A DNA stretch of 56,787 nucleotides, from positions 1 through 56,787 of the forward strand of contig NZ_JSVC01000023.1 of assembly GCF_000814475.1 (NCBI RefSeq), in the 5' to 3' direction. The notes under the pieces were generated by a model. The model was not told the DNA's origin and ran no database searches. It saw only the letters and a program-made list of their open reading frames with translations. Source of the DNA: Flavihumibacter solisilvae. GTDB lineage: Bacteria > Bacteroidota > Bacteroidia > Chitinophagales > Chitinophagaceae. Below, piece after piece: positions 17,539 to 26,895 of the stretch (position 1 is its first letter; each line of letters starts with the position of its first letter). A program made the position numbers and the translations under genes.

Positions 17539-17546
17539 CAAAGGTA
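17539..17546 (-). promoter_or_regulatory. Candidate -7 promoter element of gcvP
   Basis: Minus-strand TACCTTTG fits the Bacteroidota -7 consensus TAnnTTTG, 31 nt before the gcvP start codon. No good -33 TTG was found, and no glycine riboswitch is apparent in the short leader. Confidence 0.4.
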
Positions 17547-17690
17547 CAATTGTAGTTGGATCTTTAAGAAGTGGTTGAGAATTCAATCAGATATGTGAAT
17601 TTAACAGTATATTAAAAGCTGGGTAAAATCGGTTCATTGTGCAGCTTCGGGATTCCGTTCCGGCCGTTTACGTGTAAATTGCAGGCTTAA

Positions 17691-18185
17691 ATGTCGAAAA
17701 ACATGTCACATCCGCTCCTGCAGAACTGGCAAAAAAAGAGCAAAGAGCGGCAAAAACACTATAAACAGCTGCTCCAGACCGTAAACAGGCAGAAAACATA
17801 TGAGCAGTTGCCCGAACTTCATGAAGAGGCATTCAGTCACATTAACTGCCTCGATTGCGCTGCCTGTTGTAAGAATTATTCGCCCCGTTTTAAAACAACG
17901 GATATCAAAAGGATCAGCCGCCACCTGAAAATGAAGGAAAGTGTTTTTATTGATACTTATCTTCGGTTGGACGAGGATGGCGATTACGTTACAAAATCAA
18001 AACCCTGTCCCTTTTTAGGTGCTGATAATGCGTGCAGTATATATGATGAACGTCCTTCCGATTGCGCCAGGTTTCCATACACCGATGAAGATGTGCTGCT
18101 GAAAAGGCCAGCCATCACCCTGATGAACAGTAGTTTTTGTCCGGCCGTTTATTATGTGCTGGAAAAGATTTCACAGATTAAATAA
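17691..18185 (+). CDS. YkgJ-type cysteine cluster (CxxCxxCC) protein
   Basis: A 164-residue cytoplasmic protein. The zinc/iron-sulfur binding cluster is read as C53, C56, C59, C60 in INCLDCAACC, followed by KPCPFL, ACSIYDERPSDCARFP and a late Cys, which is the arrangement of the CxxCxxCC (UPF0153) family. The first 45 residues are basic and helical. Role is unknown; the cluster suggests Fe-S or Zn binding. It is followed after 20 nt by the antiporter gene on the same strand, so the two may be cotranscribed. Confidence 0.88.
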   Translation: MSKNMSHPLLQNWQKKSKERQKHYKQLLQTVNRQKTYEQLPELHEEAFSHINCLDCAACCKNYSPRFKTTDIKRISRHLKMKESVFIDTYLRLDEDGDYVTKSKPCPFLGADNACSIYDERPSDCARFPYTDEDVLLKRPAITLMNSSFCPAVYYVLEKISQIK

Positions 18186-18205
18186 TATTAACCAATCGTC
18201 TGCCT

Positions 18206-20461
18206 ATGGCCCACCTGCCCAAACTCATTGAAGACCTGGCATTGATTCTCGGAGCTGCCGCTGTAACAACCTTAATATTCAAACGGCTCAGGCAGCCGCT
18301 CGTACTCGGATATATAATCGCTGGCCTGCTGGTAGGGCCGAACATCTCAATAGTTCCCACTGTCGTTGATACAAAAAATATTAATATCCTGGCTGAAATC
18401 GGGGTGGTGTTCCTGTTGTTCAGCCTTGGACTTGAGTTCAGCTTCAAAAAGCTTGCACGTGTCGGTGGCACCGCCTCAATTACTGCGATCGTGGAGATTG
18501 TCGGCATGTTGCTTATCGGTTACCTCACTGGCCAGGTAATGGGCTGGTCGGTGATGGACTCAGTCTTTTTAGGCGGCATCCTTTCCATTTCATCCACAAC
18601 CATCATTATACGCGCATTTGAAGAACTTGGTGTCAAGAACAAGCAATTTGCACGGATTGTGTTCGGGGTGCTGATAGTTGAAGACCTTGTTGCAATTCTA
18701 TTACTGGTTTTACTTTCGACACTTGCTGTAAGCATACAGTTCGCTGGCTCTGAAATGCTCTTTTCCGTCTTGAAACTGCTGTTCTTTCTTTCCCTGTGGT
18801 TCCTGGCAGGAATCTTTTTGCTGCCGACACTGTTGAGGCTGGCAAAGCCACTGCTTAGTGATGAAACTCTCCTGATACTATCACTGGGCTTGTGTCTCGG
18901 TATGGTTGTACTGGCAACCCAGGTTGGCTTTTCTCCGGCACTTGGTGCCTTTGTGATGGGTTCCATTCTTGCAGAAACAACAATGGCTGAAAAGATTGAG
19001 CACCTGGTGATGCCGGTGAAAGACCTGTTCGCTGCCGTTTTCTTTGTATCCGTCGGTATTCTCATAGATCCCAATACCATTATTGAATATGGTGTACCCG
19101 TGTTGATCATTACCCTGCTCACGATCTTTGGTAAGTTCTTTACTTCCACACTGGGTGCGGTATTAAGCGGACAACCACTCAAACAGTCTGTCCAGACCGG
19201 GATGAGCCTTGCACAGATCGGTGAATTTTCTTTCATTATCGCAACACTGGGCGTTTCGCTTAAAGTGACAAGTGATTTCCTGTACCCAATTGCCGTTGCG
19301 GTGTCAGCAATAACTACATTCACTACTCCGTACCTGATTCGCTTCTCCGGACCGTTTTATGATTTTCTGAACCGTATTGTGCCGGCACGCACCATGACCG
19401 CAATTAATAAGTATGCATCAGGCACCCGGCAGATCCAGGCTGAAAGTGACTGGAAGATCGTGCTGAAGTCGTACCTGACCATCATACTTAGCAATGGGGT
19501 AATTATTATTGCCATCATTCTCCTGTCCACAACTTTCCTGGCGCCTTTTCTCGCATCGCGTTTCCAGAATGCCTGGGTGGCACATATCTCCGCGGTTGTC
19601 CTGACACTTGTTGCCACAGCACCTTTCCTGTGGGCACTGATGGTACGTAAACCGAATTCGCTGGCCTTTGCAAATCTGTGGCTGGATAAAAAGTATAACC
19701 GGGGTCCGCTGCTGATCATTGAGATCTCAAGAAATATCCTGGCGGTTCTGCTTTTCGGGTTCCTGGTAGACAGGCTGTTTTCAGGTTTGATAGCTTTTGT
19801 AGTAGCCATCTTAGTTTTTGCAATCGTGATGTTCATCTTCTCAAAAAGGCTGCAGTCCTTTTATGCCCGCATAGAGCACCGCTTCCTGAAGAACCTGAAT
19901 GCCCGGGAACTGGCCGCCTCTGACAAGGATTCTCCTCTTTCTCCATGGGACGCACACCTGGCAACGCTGACCGTGAGCCCCGATGTTTCCGGTCTCGGTA
20001 AAACTTTGGAAGAATTGGGCTGGCGCGAAAAGTACGGTATCAATATCGCGAATATTGAACGGGGACAAAGAAACATCGAGATTCCCTCGAGGTATGAACG
20101 CATCTTTCCCCATGATCGGTTATCCGTGATCGGTACCGACCAGCAATTGCAGCTGTTCAGGGAAGAAGTGGAAACCGACAGGGAGTTGACTGAGACACCA
20201 ACCGATAGCGCCGATATTGCACTGGTAAGTATTATCGTGGATGAACATAACCACCTGCGTGGACAAACCATCCGCGATTCCGGGATCCGCGAAAAAACAA
20301 ATGGCCTTGTAGTGGGTATCGAAAGAGGTGAACACCGGATGCTGAATCCTGCGTCCAATACCATTTTTGAATGGGATGACGTGGTGTGGATCGTAGGTGA
20401 CCGGAAGAAGATCGCGAGACTGTCGCAGGATGAAGAAACGATCCGCAAAGCCATTCGTTGA
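18206..20461 (+). CDS. CPA2 family monovalent cation:proton antiporter with two C-terminal RCK_C-like domains
   Basis: An inner-membrane antiporter of the KefB/KefC type. The first ~400 residues hold many hydrophobic helices and the CPA2 patterns QPLVLGYIIAGLLVGP, FSLGLEF and GGILSISSTTIIIRAFEELG. A hydrophilic region follows, then more membrane helices to about 560, and two C-terminal TrkA-C/RCK_C domains (about 585-660 and 665-745; VSPDVSGLGKTLEELGW, DHLRGQTIRDSG-type). I see no TrkA-N Rossmann motif between, unlike KefB/KefC which carry one. Cation (K+ or Na+) cannot be decided. It is 20 nt after the Cys-cluster gene. Confidence 0.88.
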   Translation: MAHLPKLIEDLALILGAAAVTTLIFKRLRQPLVLGYIIAGLLVGPNISIVPTVVDTKNINILAEIGVVFLLFSLGLEFSFKKLARVGGTASITAIVEIVGMLLIGYLTGQVMGWSVMDSVFLGGILSISSTTIIIRAFEELGVKNKQFARIVFGVLIVEDLVAILLLVLLSTLAVSIQFAGSEMLFSVLKLLFFLSLWFLAGIFLLPTLLRLAKPLLSDETLLILSLGLCLGMVVLATQVGFSPALGAFVMGSILAETTMAEKIEHLVMPVKDLFAAVFFVSVGILIDPNTIIEYGVPVLIITLLTIFGKFFTSTLGAVLSGQPLKQSVQTGMSLAQIGEFSFIIATLGVSLKVTSDFLYPIAVAVSAITTFTTPYLIRFSGPFYDFLNRIVPARTMTAINKYASGTRQIQAESDWKIVLKSYLTIILSNGVIIIAIILLSTTFLAPFLASRFQNAWVAHISAVVLTLVATAPFLWALMVRKPNSLAFANLWLDKKYNRGPLLIIEISRNILAVLLFGFLVDRLFSGLIAFVVAILVFAIVMFIFSKRLQSFYARIEHRFLKNLNARELAASDKDSPLSPWDAHLATLTVSPDVSGLGKTLEELGWREKYGINIANIERGQRNIEIPSRYERIFPHDRLSVIGTDQQLQLFREEVETDRELTETPTDSADIALVSIIVDEHNHLRGQTIRDSGIREKTNGLVVGIERGEHRMLNPASNTIFEWDDVVWIVGDRKKIARLSQDEETIRKAIR

Positions 20462-20471
20462 GACTTTGGCC

Positions 20472-21728
20472 TTAATATTCCATTTTGCGCAGCGCCGGTG
20501 ATTTGAACCAGGTGGTGGTCACTATCAAAATTGTCATACAGCCCCCGAACACCACGGAAGGTACAAGTCCCATCAGTCTTGCTGCAACGCCGCTTTCAAA
20601 CTGGCCGATCTCATTACTGCTGTTGATGAACATGCTGTTGACACTCATTACGCGTCCACGCATATCATCGGGTGTTTTCAGCTGGAGGATAGTACCGCGC
20701 ACGACCACGCTTACTCCATCGAGCATGCCGCTCAGTAACAATGCAATGAAGGAAAGATAGAATGTGCGTGAAAGCGCGAACACAACAATGCATGCGCCAA
20801 ATCCGCCAACGGCATAGAATAATTTTTTACCCTGCGCTTTCTTCATGGGAAAAAATGTCAGCAGTAACACAATGCAGATGGCGCCAATATCGGCTGCCGC
20901 ATTCAGCCACCCGAACCCGATAGGACCTACCTTCAGCACTTCTTTCGCAAATACCGGTACCATAGCAACAGCACCACCGAATAGTACGGCGAAAAGATCG
21001 AGGGTAAGCGCACCGAGGACTTCTTTAGTTTTAAATACGAAATTCAACCCTTCCTGCACGCTTTCCCAGGTCTTTTGCTTTCCTGCAATTGTGGCTGGCG
21101 GCTTGGGCAGAAGCCGGGTCAGCAGGATCAGTCCTATGAATATCAGGCTGCAGATGACGATCAGCGTGCCTGTTGTCTGAAAGCCCGCAATCAGGAAACC
21201 GGCTGTCGCATGCCCGGTAACAGAAGCGGTAAGCCATGTTCCCTGGTTCCAGGTTGTGGCATTCGCCAGCATTTCTCGGGGTACAATCTGTGCAAGGATC
21301 GCAGAAAAGGAGGGACCGGTGAAGGAACGGACTATGCCTGTAATAAAAATAACTGAGTAGATTCCGGATACGATGATCACTTTCGCTGATCCGTGTGTAA
21401 ATGAATAGGAGAGTACAAGCAGAATAAAGGCACAGGACAAATAAGAAAATACCCCGCGCAGCAATAGCTTTCGCTTGTCGGAGAGGTCAATGACGTGGCC
21501 TGCATATAAAGCGAGCCCTATAGCTGGTATTGCTTCGGCAAGTCCTACAAGTCCCATTGCCAACGGATCACTGGTCAGTTCGTAAAGCCACCACCCTACA
21601 AGTGTTCCCATCATGCGAAGGGCCATAATGAAAACAAATCTTCCCATCAACAGGAACCTGAATTCAGGAAGCCGCATACTCGCAAAAGGATCAGACTGAA
21701 GTTGCCGGGTGGTTTTTATTTCGCTCAT
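20472..21728 (-). CDS. MFS transporter, MFS_3/EntS-like
   Basis: A 418-residue inner-membrane permease with about 10-12 hydrophobic segments. The N-terminus (PFASMRLPEFRFLLMGRF) and a GLAEAIPAIGLALYAGHVIDLSDKRK stretch, with the MFS loop between TM2 and TM3, are typical of the MFS_3 group, which includes the enterobactin exporter EntS. The KTPDDMRGRVMSVNSMF segment is another hallmark of that group. It starts 9 nt downstream of the deoxynucleoside kinase gene on the same strand and is probably cotranscribed with it and folK. Substrate unknown. Confidence 0.87.
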   Translation of the reverse strand: MSEIKTTRQLQSDPFASMRLPEFRFLLMGRFVFIMALRMMGTLVGWWLYELTSDPLAMGLVGLAEAIPAIGLALYAGHVIDLSDKRKLLLRGVFSYLSCAFILLVLSYSFTHGSAKVIIVSGIYSVIFITGIVRSFTGPSFSAILAQIVPREMLANATTWNQGTWLTASVTGHATAGFLIAGFQTTGTLIVICSLIFIGLILLTRLLPKPPATIAGKQKTWESVQEGLNFVFKTKEVLGALTLDLFAVLFGGAVAMVPVFAKEVLKVGPIGFGWLNAAADIGAICIVLLLTFFPMKKAQGKKLFYAVGGFGACIVVFALSRTFYLSFIALLLSGMLDGVSVVVRGTILQLKTPDDMRGRVMSVNSMFINSSNEIGQFESGVAARLMGLVPSVVFGGCMTILIVTTTWFKSPALRKMEY

Positions 21729-21737
21729 TGGTCACAG

Positions 21738-22370
21738 TTAGGGCAGCGCAATAAAGTGCTGGCCGTATTCATAATCTTTTTCCAGCGCATCCAATATCAC
21801 TTTAAGATGATTCTCGTTGCCAAGGAAATCAGCATTCCCCGCATCCACAAACAGGGTCTTGATGTTATGCTGTTTGATGTAATGGGTATAAGTCTCCTGG
21901 ATACTGAACAGGTAGTCATCCGGAATTGCCTGTTCATAAGGCCTGTTTCGTTTGCGGATATTTTCCTGCAACTTCTGCACCGGGGCATGCAGGTAGATCA
22001 GGATCTCCGGCTGTACAAGTTGCTGGTGAATTATGTCGAACAGCCGCTGGTATAACCTGAATTCTTCTTCAGGAAGATTCACTTTCGCAAACAGGAGACA
22101 TTTGGTAAAAAGGTAATCGGAAACTGTCACACTTTGGAACAGGTCTTTGGTATGGATGAGTTCTTTAAGCTGTTTATAACGTTCCGCCATAAAGAACAGT
22201 TCCAGCGGAAAGGCGAACTGGGAAGGGTTCTCATAAAATTTAGGCAGAAAAGGATTGTCTGCAAACGCTTCCAGTACCAGCCTGGCGTTATAATGCCGCG
22301 ATAACAGGTGAGCAAGAGTCGTTTTGCCTGCACCAATATTTCCCTCAATCGTGATAAAGTGATAGTTCAT
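21738..22370 (-). CDS. Deoxynucleoside kinase family protein
   Basis: A 210-residue cytoplasmic kinase that phosphorylates deoxynucleosides for nucleotide salvage. Walker A is GNIGAGKTT at residues 10-18. The LEAFADNPFLPKFYENP block corresponds to the substrate-binding Glu and its neighbours, SVTVSDYLFTKCLLFA is the D-R-S-like region with the catalytic Asp (written DY rather than DR), and the RNRPYEQ block is the lid Arg region. Specificity (dA/dG, dC or dT) cannot be read off. It lies between folK upstream and an MFS gene downstream, all on the minus strand. Confidence 0.9.
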   Translation of the reverse strand: MNYHFITIEGNIGAGKTTLAHLLSRHYNARLVLEAFADNPFLPKFYENPSQFAFPLELFFMAERYKQLKELIHTKDLFQSVTVSDYLFTKCLLFAKVNLPEEEFRLYQRLFDIIHQQLVQPEILIYLHAPVQKLQENIRKRNRPYEQAIPDDYLFSIQETYTHYIKQHNIKTLFVDAGNADFLGNENHLKVILDALEKDYEYGQHFIALP

Positions 22371-22410
22371 CTGGAATGCACAAAGAAAATGGAAACATTT
22401 TGATGAGCAG

Positions 22411-22890
22411 TCAGATTTTTTTCACCGGCAGTGTATCGTTGCATTCTTCCAGCAGCCGGGTAATTGTTTTGCCTGTCACAGGATGAACCAGGTCTGGTGC
22501 GATCTCTGCCAGTGGCACAAGGGCAAACCGCCGGTTCTGCATCTCCGGATGCGGGATATGGATGTGACCGCTATTGTGAATCTCCTGGTCAAAGAGCAGG
22601 ATATCTATATCTATGATCCTCGGGCCATATTTTTCGGCCCTTTTCCTGCCGATCTTTTCTTCCACGAGAAGCAATGTTGTCATCAGGTCCGCTGCTGAAA
22701 GCGGTGTATTAACCTGCAATACCTGGTTAAGGAAGCTGGCCTGGTCGGTAACACCCCATGCTGCGGTTTCATAAATACCGGAGACCGCTGTAATTCTACC
22801 TGCCAGGATCCGGATAAGGTCTGCTGCCTGGGTGAGGTAACCAATACGGTTTCCCATGTTCCCGCCAATAAGCAGGTAAGCAATATGCAT
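22411..22890 (-). CDS. folK: 2-amino-4-hydroxy-6-hydroxymethyldihydropteridine pyrophosphokinase
   Basis: A 159-residue enzyme that transfers pyrophosphate from ATP to 6-hydroxymethyl-7,8-dihydropterin in folate synthesis. The N-terminus LLIGGNMGNR, the SGIYETAAWGVTDQASFLN stretch and RIIDIDILLFD (metal-binding Asp pair) followed by IPHPEMQNRRFALVPLAEIAP are diagnostic for HPPK. Length is normal. The first gene of the minus-strand folK-dNK-MFS group; it starts 59 nt from the divergent sppA start. Confidence 0.95.
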   Translation of the reverse strand: MHIAYLLIGGNMGNRIGYLTQAADLIRILAGRITAVSGIYETAAWGVTDQASFLNQVLQVNTPLSAADLMTTLLLVEEKIGRKRAEKYGPRIIDIDILLFDQEIHNSGHIHIPHPEMQNRRFALVPLAEIAPDLVHPVTGKTITRLLEECNDTLPVKKI

Positions 22891-22949
22891 AGTTTGTGTA
22901 CTTTACAGTTCCAAATATCCGGTAATCCGGACTTTAATCGAGTTATCAT

Positions 22950-24707
22950 ATGGCACAATTCTTTAAATACTTTTTCGCTGCATTGCTTGCCCTGGTCGTT
23001 TTTTGCGTGCTTGCTGTTTTCCTGTTAGTCGGTATCGCGAGTTCAATTGCTTCAAAGGAACAGGTTGTTCTGAATGATCACTCCGTACTTTTCGTTGATC
23101 TTGGAAGGCCGATTGCCGAACAGGGAGAAGAGAACCCGTTGGCACCACTCACCGGCGACGACGAAGTTGAGCAACCGGGAGTATTCGATATTGTCCGCAT
23201 GATAAATTTCGCAAAATCGGATGACCAGGTTGATGGACTTTATCTCAAGTGCGGATCAAATGCAAATGGTTTCGGAACCAATGAAGAAATCAGGAACGCC
23301 CTTAAGGATTTCCGATCATCAGGAAAATTCGTGATCGCTTTTGGTGAGGTGTTGACACAACAAGCCTATCATGTGGCAAATGTGGCTGATAAAGTGTATG
23401 CACATCCTAAAGGTGGGGTTGACTGGAAAGGCTTTGGACTGCAATACGTCTTTTTTAAGAAGGCTCTTGACCGGCTGGAAATTGAACCACAGATTTTCTA
23501 TGCGGGTAAATTCAAAAGTGCGACTGAGCCATTCCGTGAGGAGGAAATGACAGCCGCGAACGAGCTGCAGTCGAAGGTTTTGCTGGAAGATCTTTACAGC
23601 CATTTCCTCTCGCAGGCGGCTTCAGCCAGGAAACTCGATACCGCAAGACTCCGGTCCCTGGCCGACAGTAATCTCCTGCGGTCAACACAAGATGCGGTCC
23701 ATGCCGGACTCTTGGATGGTGCAAAATATGAAGACGAAGTAAAGGAGGAAATAAGAAGGAAGACAAGCGACAAAACCATTGACCAGATCAACTTTGTTTC
23801 CCTCGCCAAATATTCCCAGGCTGTCAATTATAAGGCCGGTAAAGGAACTGAACGTATTGCTATCATTTATGCGCAGGGAAATATTGTTGATGGCAACGGT
23901 GATGATAATGAAATTGGTGGTGACAGGTTCCGTCGGTATATCAGGAAAGCAAGGTTGGATGAAAAGATAAAAGCTATCGTAGTGCGGATCAACTCCGGCG
24001 GCGGAAGTGCCATGGCAAGTGAAAATATGTGGCGGGAAATCAGTCTTGCCAGGAAAGACAAGCCGGTCGTGGTTAGTTATGGAGATGTCGCAGCTTCCGG
24101 TGGCTATTATATGGCCTGTAATGCAGACAGTATTTTTGCATTACCTAATACGATCACCGGCTCCATCGGGGTGTTTGCTATCATTCCAAACATGCAGGGT
24201 TTTTTCCGTGATAAGATCGGTGTCACATTCGACGGGGTGGAAACAAGTCCGCATGCCAATGCACCATCAGTATCTGAGCCACTTACAGAAACGGAAAGAA
24301 GGTTTTTCCAGGCTGATGTGGACAGCATTTACCAGACATTTCTTTCCAGGGTTGCCGAGGGTCGGAATATGAAGGTTGCTGATGTTGACAGTGTTGGCCA
24401 GGGCCGGGTATGGACAGGTAACAGAGCTATTACCATTGGGTTGGTGGACCGTATCGGCGGAATGTCGGATGCTATGGCAGCCGCCGCAAAACTGGCAAAA
24501 CTGAAAGAATACCGGATCCGGGAATATCCTGAAAAGGTCAACCTGCTGGAAAGGCTGACAGGTTCTCAAAAGCACACGGTTGAATCCCGTTTGATCCGCA
24601 GGGAACTGGGGGAGGAACTGACTAAAATCTTCGAAGAATGGAAGCAGATAAAATCATCTATCGGTAAAGTGCAGGCCAGGATGCCCTTCAATATTATTTT
24701 TAAGTGA
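22950..24707 (+). CDS. sppA: Signal peptide peptidase SppA, long (67K) type
   Basis: A membrane-anchored serine protease that degrades cleaved signal peptides in the periplasmic leaflet. One N-terminal membrane helix (about 8-35) is followed by two tandem ClpP-like domains. The catalytic dyad residues, by comparison with the E. coli enzyme, are Lys189 (GKFKSATEPF) and Ser383 (DVAASGGYYMA). RINSGGGSAMASE is the oxyanion-hole segment. Length of 585 residues is typical. It is followed after 24 nt by an ABC permease gene on the same strand. Confidence 0.94.
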   Translation: MAQFFKYFFAALLALVVFCVLAVFLLVGIASSIASKEQVVLNDHSVLFVDLGRPIAEQGEENPLAPLTGDDEVEQPGVFDIVRMINFAKSDDQVDGLYLKCGSNANGFGTNEEIRNALKDFRSSGKFVIAFGEVLTQQAYHVANVADKVYAHPKGGVDWKGFGLQYVFFKKALDRLEIEPQIFYAGKFKSATEPFREEEMTAANELQSKVLLEDLYSHFLSQAASARKLDTARLRSLADSNLLRSTQDAVHAGLLDGAKYEDEVKEEIRRKTSDKTIDQINFVSLAKYSQAVNYKAGKGTERIAIIYAQGNIVDGNGDDNEIGGDRFRRYIRKARLDEKIKAIVVRINSGGGSAMASENMWREISLARKDKPVVVSYGDVAASGGYYMACNADSIFALPNTITGSIGVFAIIPNMQGFFRDKIGVTFDGVETSPHANAPSVSEPLTETERRFFQADVDSIYQTFLSRVAEGRNMKVADVDSVGQGRVWTGNRAITIGLVDRIGGMSDAMAAAAKLAKLKEYRIREYPEKVNLLERLTGSQKHTVESRLIRRELGEELTKIFEEWKQIKSSIGKVQARMPFNIIFK

Positions 24708-24731
24708 TCCTGCACACCCTAATCCATTCAT

Positions 24732-25838
24732 ATGTCCCAGCCGTATAGCCAGTTCAGGGCCTTACTTGCCATTACCCGGGCAAGCCTGAAGGCTGTTCTG
24801 AGAAGTCCGTCTGCCGTTATTTTCAGCATTTTCTTTCCGCTGATCTTTATCCTCGTATTCGGGTTCATCGGCGGCAGCAGTGGTCCCACCTACAGGATAG
24901 CGCTTGCGCATGGCAGTGATACTTCCAATATAATACTCGATAGCCTTAAGAAATTCAGCAATATCAGGTTCGTTAACGCAGACGATAGTGTGGCACTGGA
25001 TGCTGATCTCCGGAAAGGCAGGATCACGGGCGTGCTCGATATTACCCGGATAATCGAAACATCGGATCAAGCGCGCTACCAGGTTCATTTTTATGCTACA
25101 ACAGCCAGCGCAGATAAATTCTCTACTTTTCTTCCGTTGCTGGAAAACACGATAACCCGGATCGACAGGGCCCGGATGCAGGGCGCATCCACCACCGGCA
25201 ACGTGATCCCGGTTATCCGGCAGGTAAGGAAATACCGGACAATTGATTTCATCCTGCCGGGCCAATTGGGTTTCTCGTTATTAAGTGCCGGCGTTTTTGG
25301 CGTGGCATTTCTTTTTTTCAATCTAAGGCAACAGCTTGTCATCAAACGATTTTTTGCCACACCGGTAAGTAAAACGGCGATCGTTCTTGGTGAAGGATTA
25401 AGCCGGGTCATTTTCCAGTTGCTGACAGCTATAATAATTATTGGGATCGGGCATTTTGCCTTCCAGTTTACTCTGGTTCATGGCTGGATGACTTTCCTGG
25501 AAATTATGGTGCTCAGTTTTATTGCATTACTGGTTTTCATGGGATTCGGGTTTATTGTAAGCGGTCTCGCCAAAACGGAAGGCAGTATTCCGCCGTTCGC
25601 AAACATCATTACGTTGCCGCAGTTCCTGCTGGCCGGCACGTTCTTCTCCGTAGATGCATTCCCGGCATGGCTGCAACCGCTTTGCCGGATGCTGCCCCTG
25701 ACTTACTTCAATGATGCAATGCGAAAGATTGCATTTGAAGGTGCCCATTTAACAGACTGCTGGCCGCAGATAGGAGTGCTGCTGCTTTGGGGGGCAATCG
25801 TGTATATTGCAGCCATTAAAATTTTCAAGTGGGAATAA
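24732..25838 (+). CDS. ABC-2 type transporter permease
   Basis: A 368-residue inner-membrane protein with one N-terminal helix (about 25-45), a large periplasmic loop (about 50-175) and five to six C-terminal helices. The C-terminal PQFLLAGTFFSVDAFPAWLQPLCRMLPLTYFNDAMRKI block is the ABC2_membrane/YhhJ-type signature. It requires an ATP-binding partner, but none is in the neighbourhood, so the ATPase must be elsewhere or missing. It is followed 10 nt later by an SRPBCC protein gene. Confidence 0.88.
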   Translation: MSQPYSQFRALLAITRASLKAVLRSPSAVIFSIFFPLIFILVFGFIGGSSGPTYRIALAHGSDTSNIILDSLKKFSNIRFVNADDSVALDADLRKGRITGVLDITRIIETSDQARYQVHFYATTASADKFSTFLPLLENTITRIDRARMQGASTTGNVIPVIRQVRKYRTIDFILPGQLGFSLLSAGVFGVAFLFFNLRQQLVIKRFFATPVSKTAIVLGEGLSRVIFQLLTAIIIIGIGHFAFQFTLVHGWMTFLEIMVLSFIALLVFMGFGFIVSGLAKTEGSIPPFANIITLPQFLLAGTFFSVDAFPAWLQPLCRMLPLTYFNDAMRKIAFEGAHLTDCWPQIGVLLLWGAIVYIAAIKIFKWE

Positions 25839-25848
25839 AACTATCGTC

Positions 25849-26301
25849 ATGCGGGTAATTAAACTAATGCTGATCAGTGCAGTGATTTTGTTTGGACTGA
25901 TGACGCTGATCTCCCTCATGATCCCTTCACATGTCCGGATCTCGAGGGCTATTGATATCAATGCGGCAAAGCCTCAGCTGATGCCGCTAATACAACAGCG
26001 CGATGAATGGCCGCGTTGGAATGCATACGCGAAGGAACCCGGCAGGTTCGATATCAGTATAGTTGAAAGCAACGATTCTCTGGTAGTCAGCCGTTGGAAG
26101 GCAGGTGGCAAAGATTTTACCAGCGGGATGGCGGTATATGAACCACGCCAGGGAATTCTTACGGTCCAATGGTATTTTGACTTCCGCTTAAAATGGTACC
26201 CCTGGGAAAAATTTGGCAGTATAATGTTTGACAGGCAACTTGGTTCCCCCATGGAAGAAAGCCTGGTAAACCTGAAACAACTTGCAGAAGCAGATCGTTA
26301 A
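25849..26301 (+). CDS. SRPBCC-like protein with N-terminal membrane helix
   Basis: A protein of about 150 residues. The first 25 residues form a hydrophobic helix; the remainder has the START/SRPBCC pattern with a core RAIDINAAKPQLMPLIQQRDEWPRWN and the usual Trp-x-x-Trp region for polyketide cyclase-like domains. The strand-rich C-terminal part includes QWYFDFRLKWYPWEKFGSIM. The ATG at 25849 is used, since the in-frame start at 25807 lies inside the permease gene. Ligand unknown; its position behind an ABC permease may be incidental. Confidence 0.75.
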   Translation: MRVIKLMLISAVILFGLMTLISLMIPSHVRISRAIDINAAKPQLMPLIQQRDEWPRWNAYAKEPGRFDISIVESNDSLVVSRWKAGGKDFTSGMAVYEPRQGILTVQWYFDFRLKWYPWEKFGSIMFDRQLGSPMEESLVNLKQLAEADR

Positions 26302-26302
26302 A

Positions 26303-26815
26303 ATGAAATATAAACACAGAAATATGAAACACCTGTCGGTTGCAGTGCTGGCTCTTCTCTTTTTGCTGCTCTCCTGCATGCAGGAAAGGAAAAGTCCTCA
26401 CGAAACCATTACCAATGGCAATGTGAGTGTCACCTATGGCAGGCCGTCAATGAAAGGCCGGAATATCTTCGGTACACTCGTACCTTATGGTGAGGTCTGG
26501 CGCGCAGGTGCAGACGAAGCAACGGAGATCAAATTCAGTAGCGATGGAACATTCGGTGGAAAGCCGGTGAGCGCGGGTACCTATACGTTGTTCGTGATCC
26601 CGTCGGAGAAAGAATGGAACGTAATCCTAAACAGCGAGCTGAAACAGTGGGGTGCATATGAATATGACAAGTTTAAAGACAAGAACGTTGTGGAAGTGTC
26701 TGCACCAGTAGAAACAATGCAAGCCCCGGTGGAGATGTTTACCGTCCGCTTTACCGATAAACAAATGATAATGGAGTGGGAGAGGTCAAGGGTTTCTCTA
26801 CCCGTCACCCCCTGA
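26303..26815 (+). CDS. DUF2911 family lipoprotein
   Basis: A lipoprotein of about 170 residues. A lipobox (LLLSCMQE) near residue 28 marks export; ATG codons at 26303 and 26324 both keep it, and 26303 directly follows the previous stop codon. The DUF2911 pattern is clear: VSVTYGRPSMKGRNIFG, YGEVWRAGADEATEIKFS, a GTYTLFVIPSEKEWNVILN block, and a final beta-strand. Function is unknown; it is widespread in Bacteroidota. A strong terminator follows. Confidence 0.85.
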   Translation: MKYKHRNMKHLSVAVLALLFLLLSCMQERKSPHETITNGNVSVTYGRPSMKGRNIFGTLVPYGEVWRAGADEATEIKFSSDGTFGGKPVSAGTYTLFVIPSEKEWNVILNSELKQWGAYEYDKFKDKNVVEVSAPVETMQAPVEMFTVRFTDKQMIMEWERSRVSLPVTP

Positions 26816-26830
26816 TATAACCGTCCAGAT

Positions 26831-26860
26831 AAAAAAGCTGCTGCCAAGCAGCTTTTTTTT
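26831..26860 (+). terminator. Intrinsic terminator after DUF2911 gene
   Basis: A 12-bp stem pairs 26831-26842 with 26847-26858 around a 4-nt loop, ending in a run of eight T residues. It lies 15 nt after the stop codon. Confidence 0.9.
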
Positions 26861-26895
26861 GTTCACGATTGCCAGTTATTGCGGGGAATCTAAAA

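Noticed and set aside
17508-17690. Possible glycine riboswitch upstream of gcvP
   Set aside because: The space is short and I see no conserved glycine-aptamer stems; only a -7 element is supported.
18520-19323. Minus-strand open frame opposite the CPA2 antiporter (267 codons)
   Set aside because: Shadow of the membrane-helix codons; no signal, domain or promoter.
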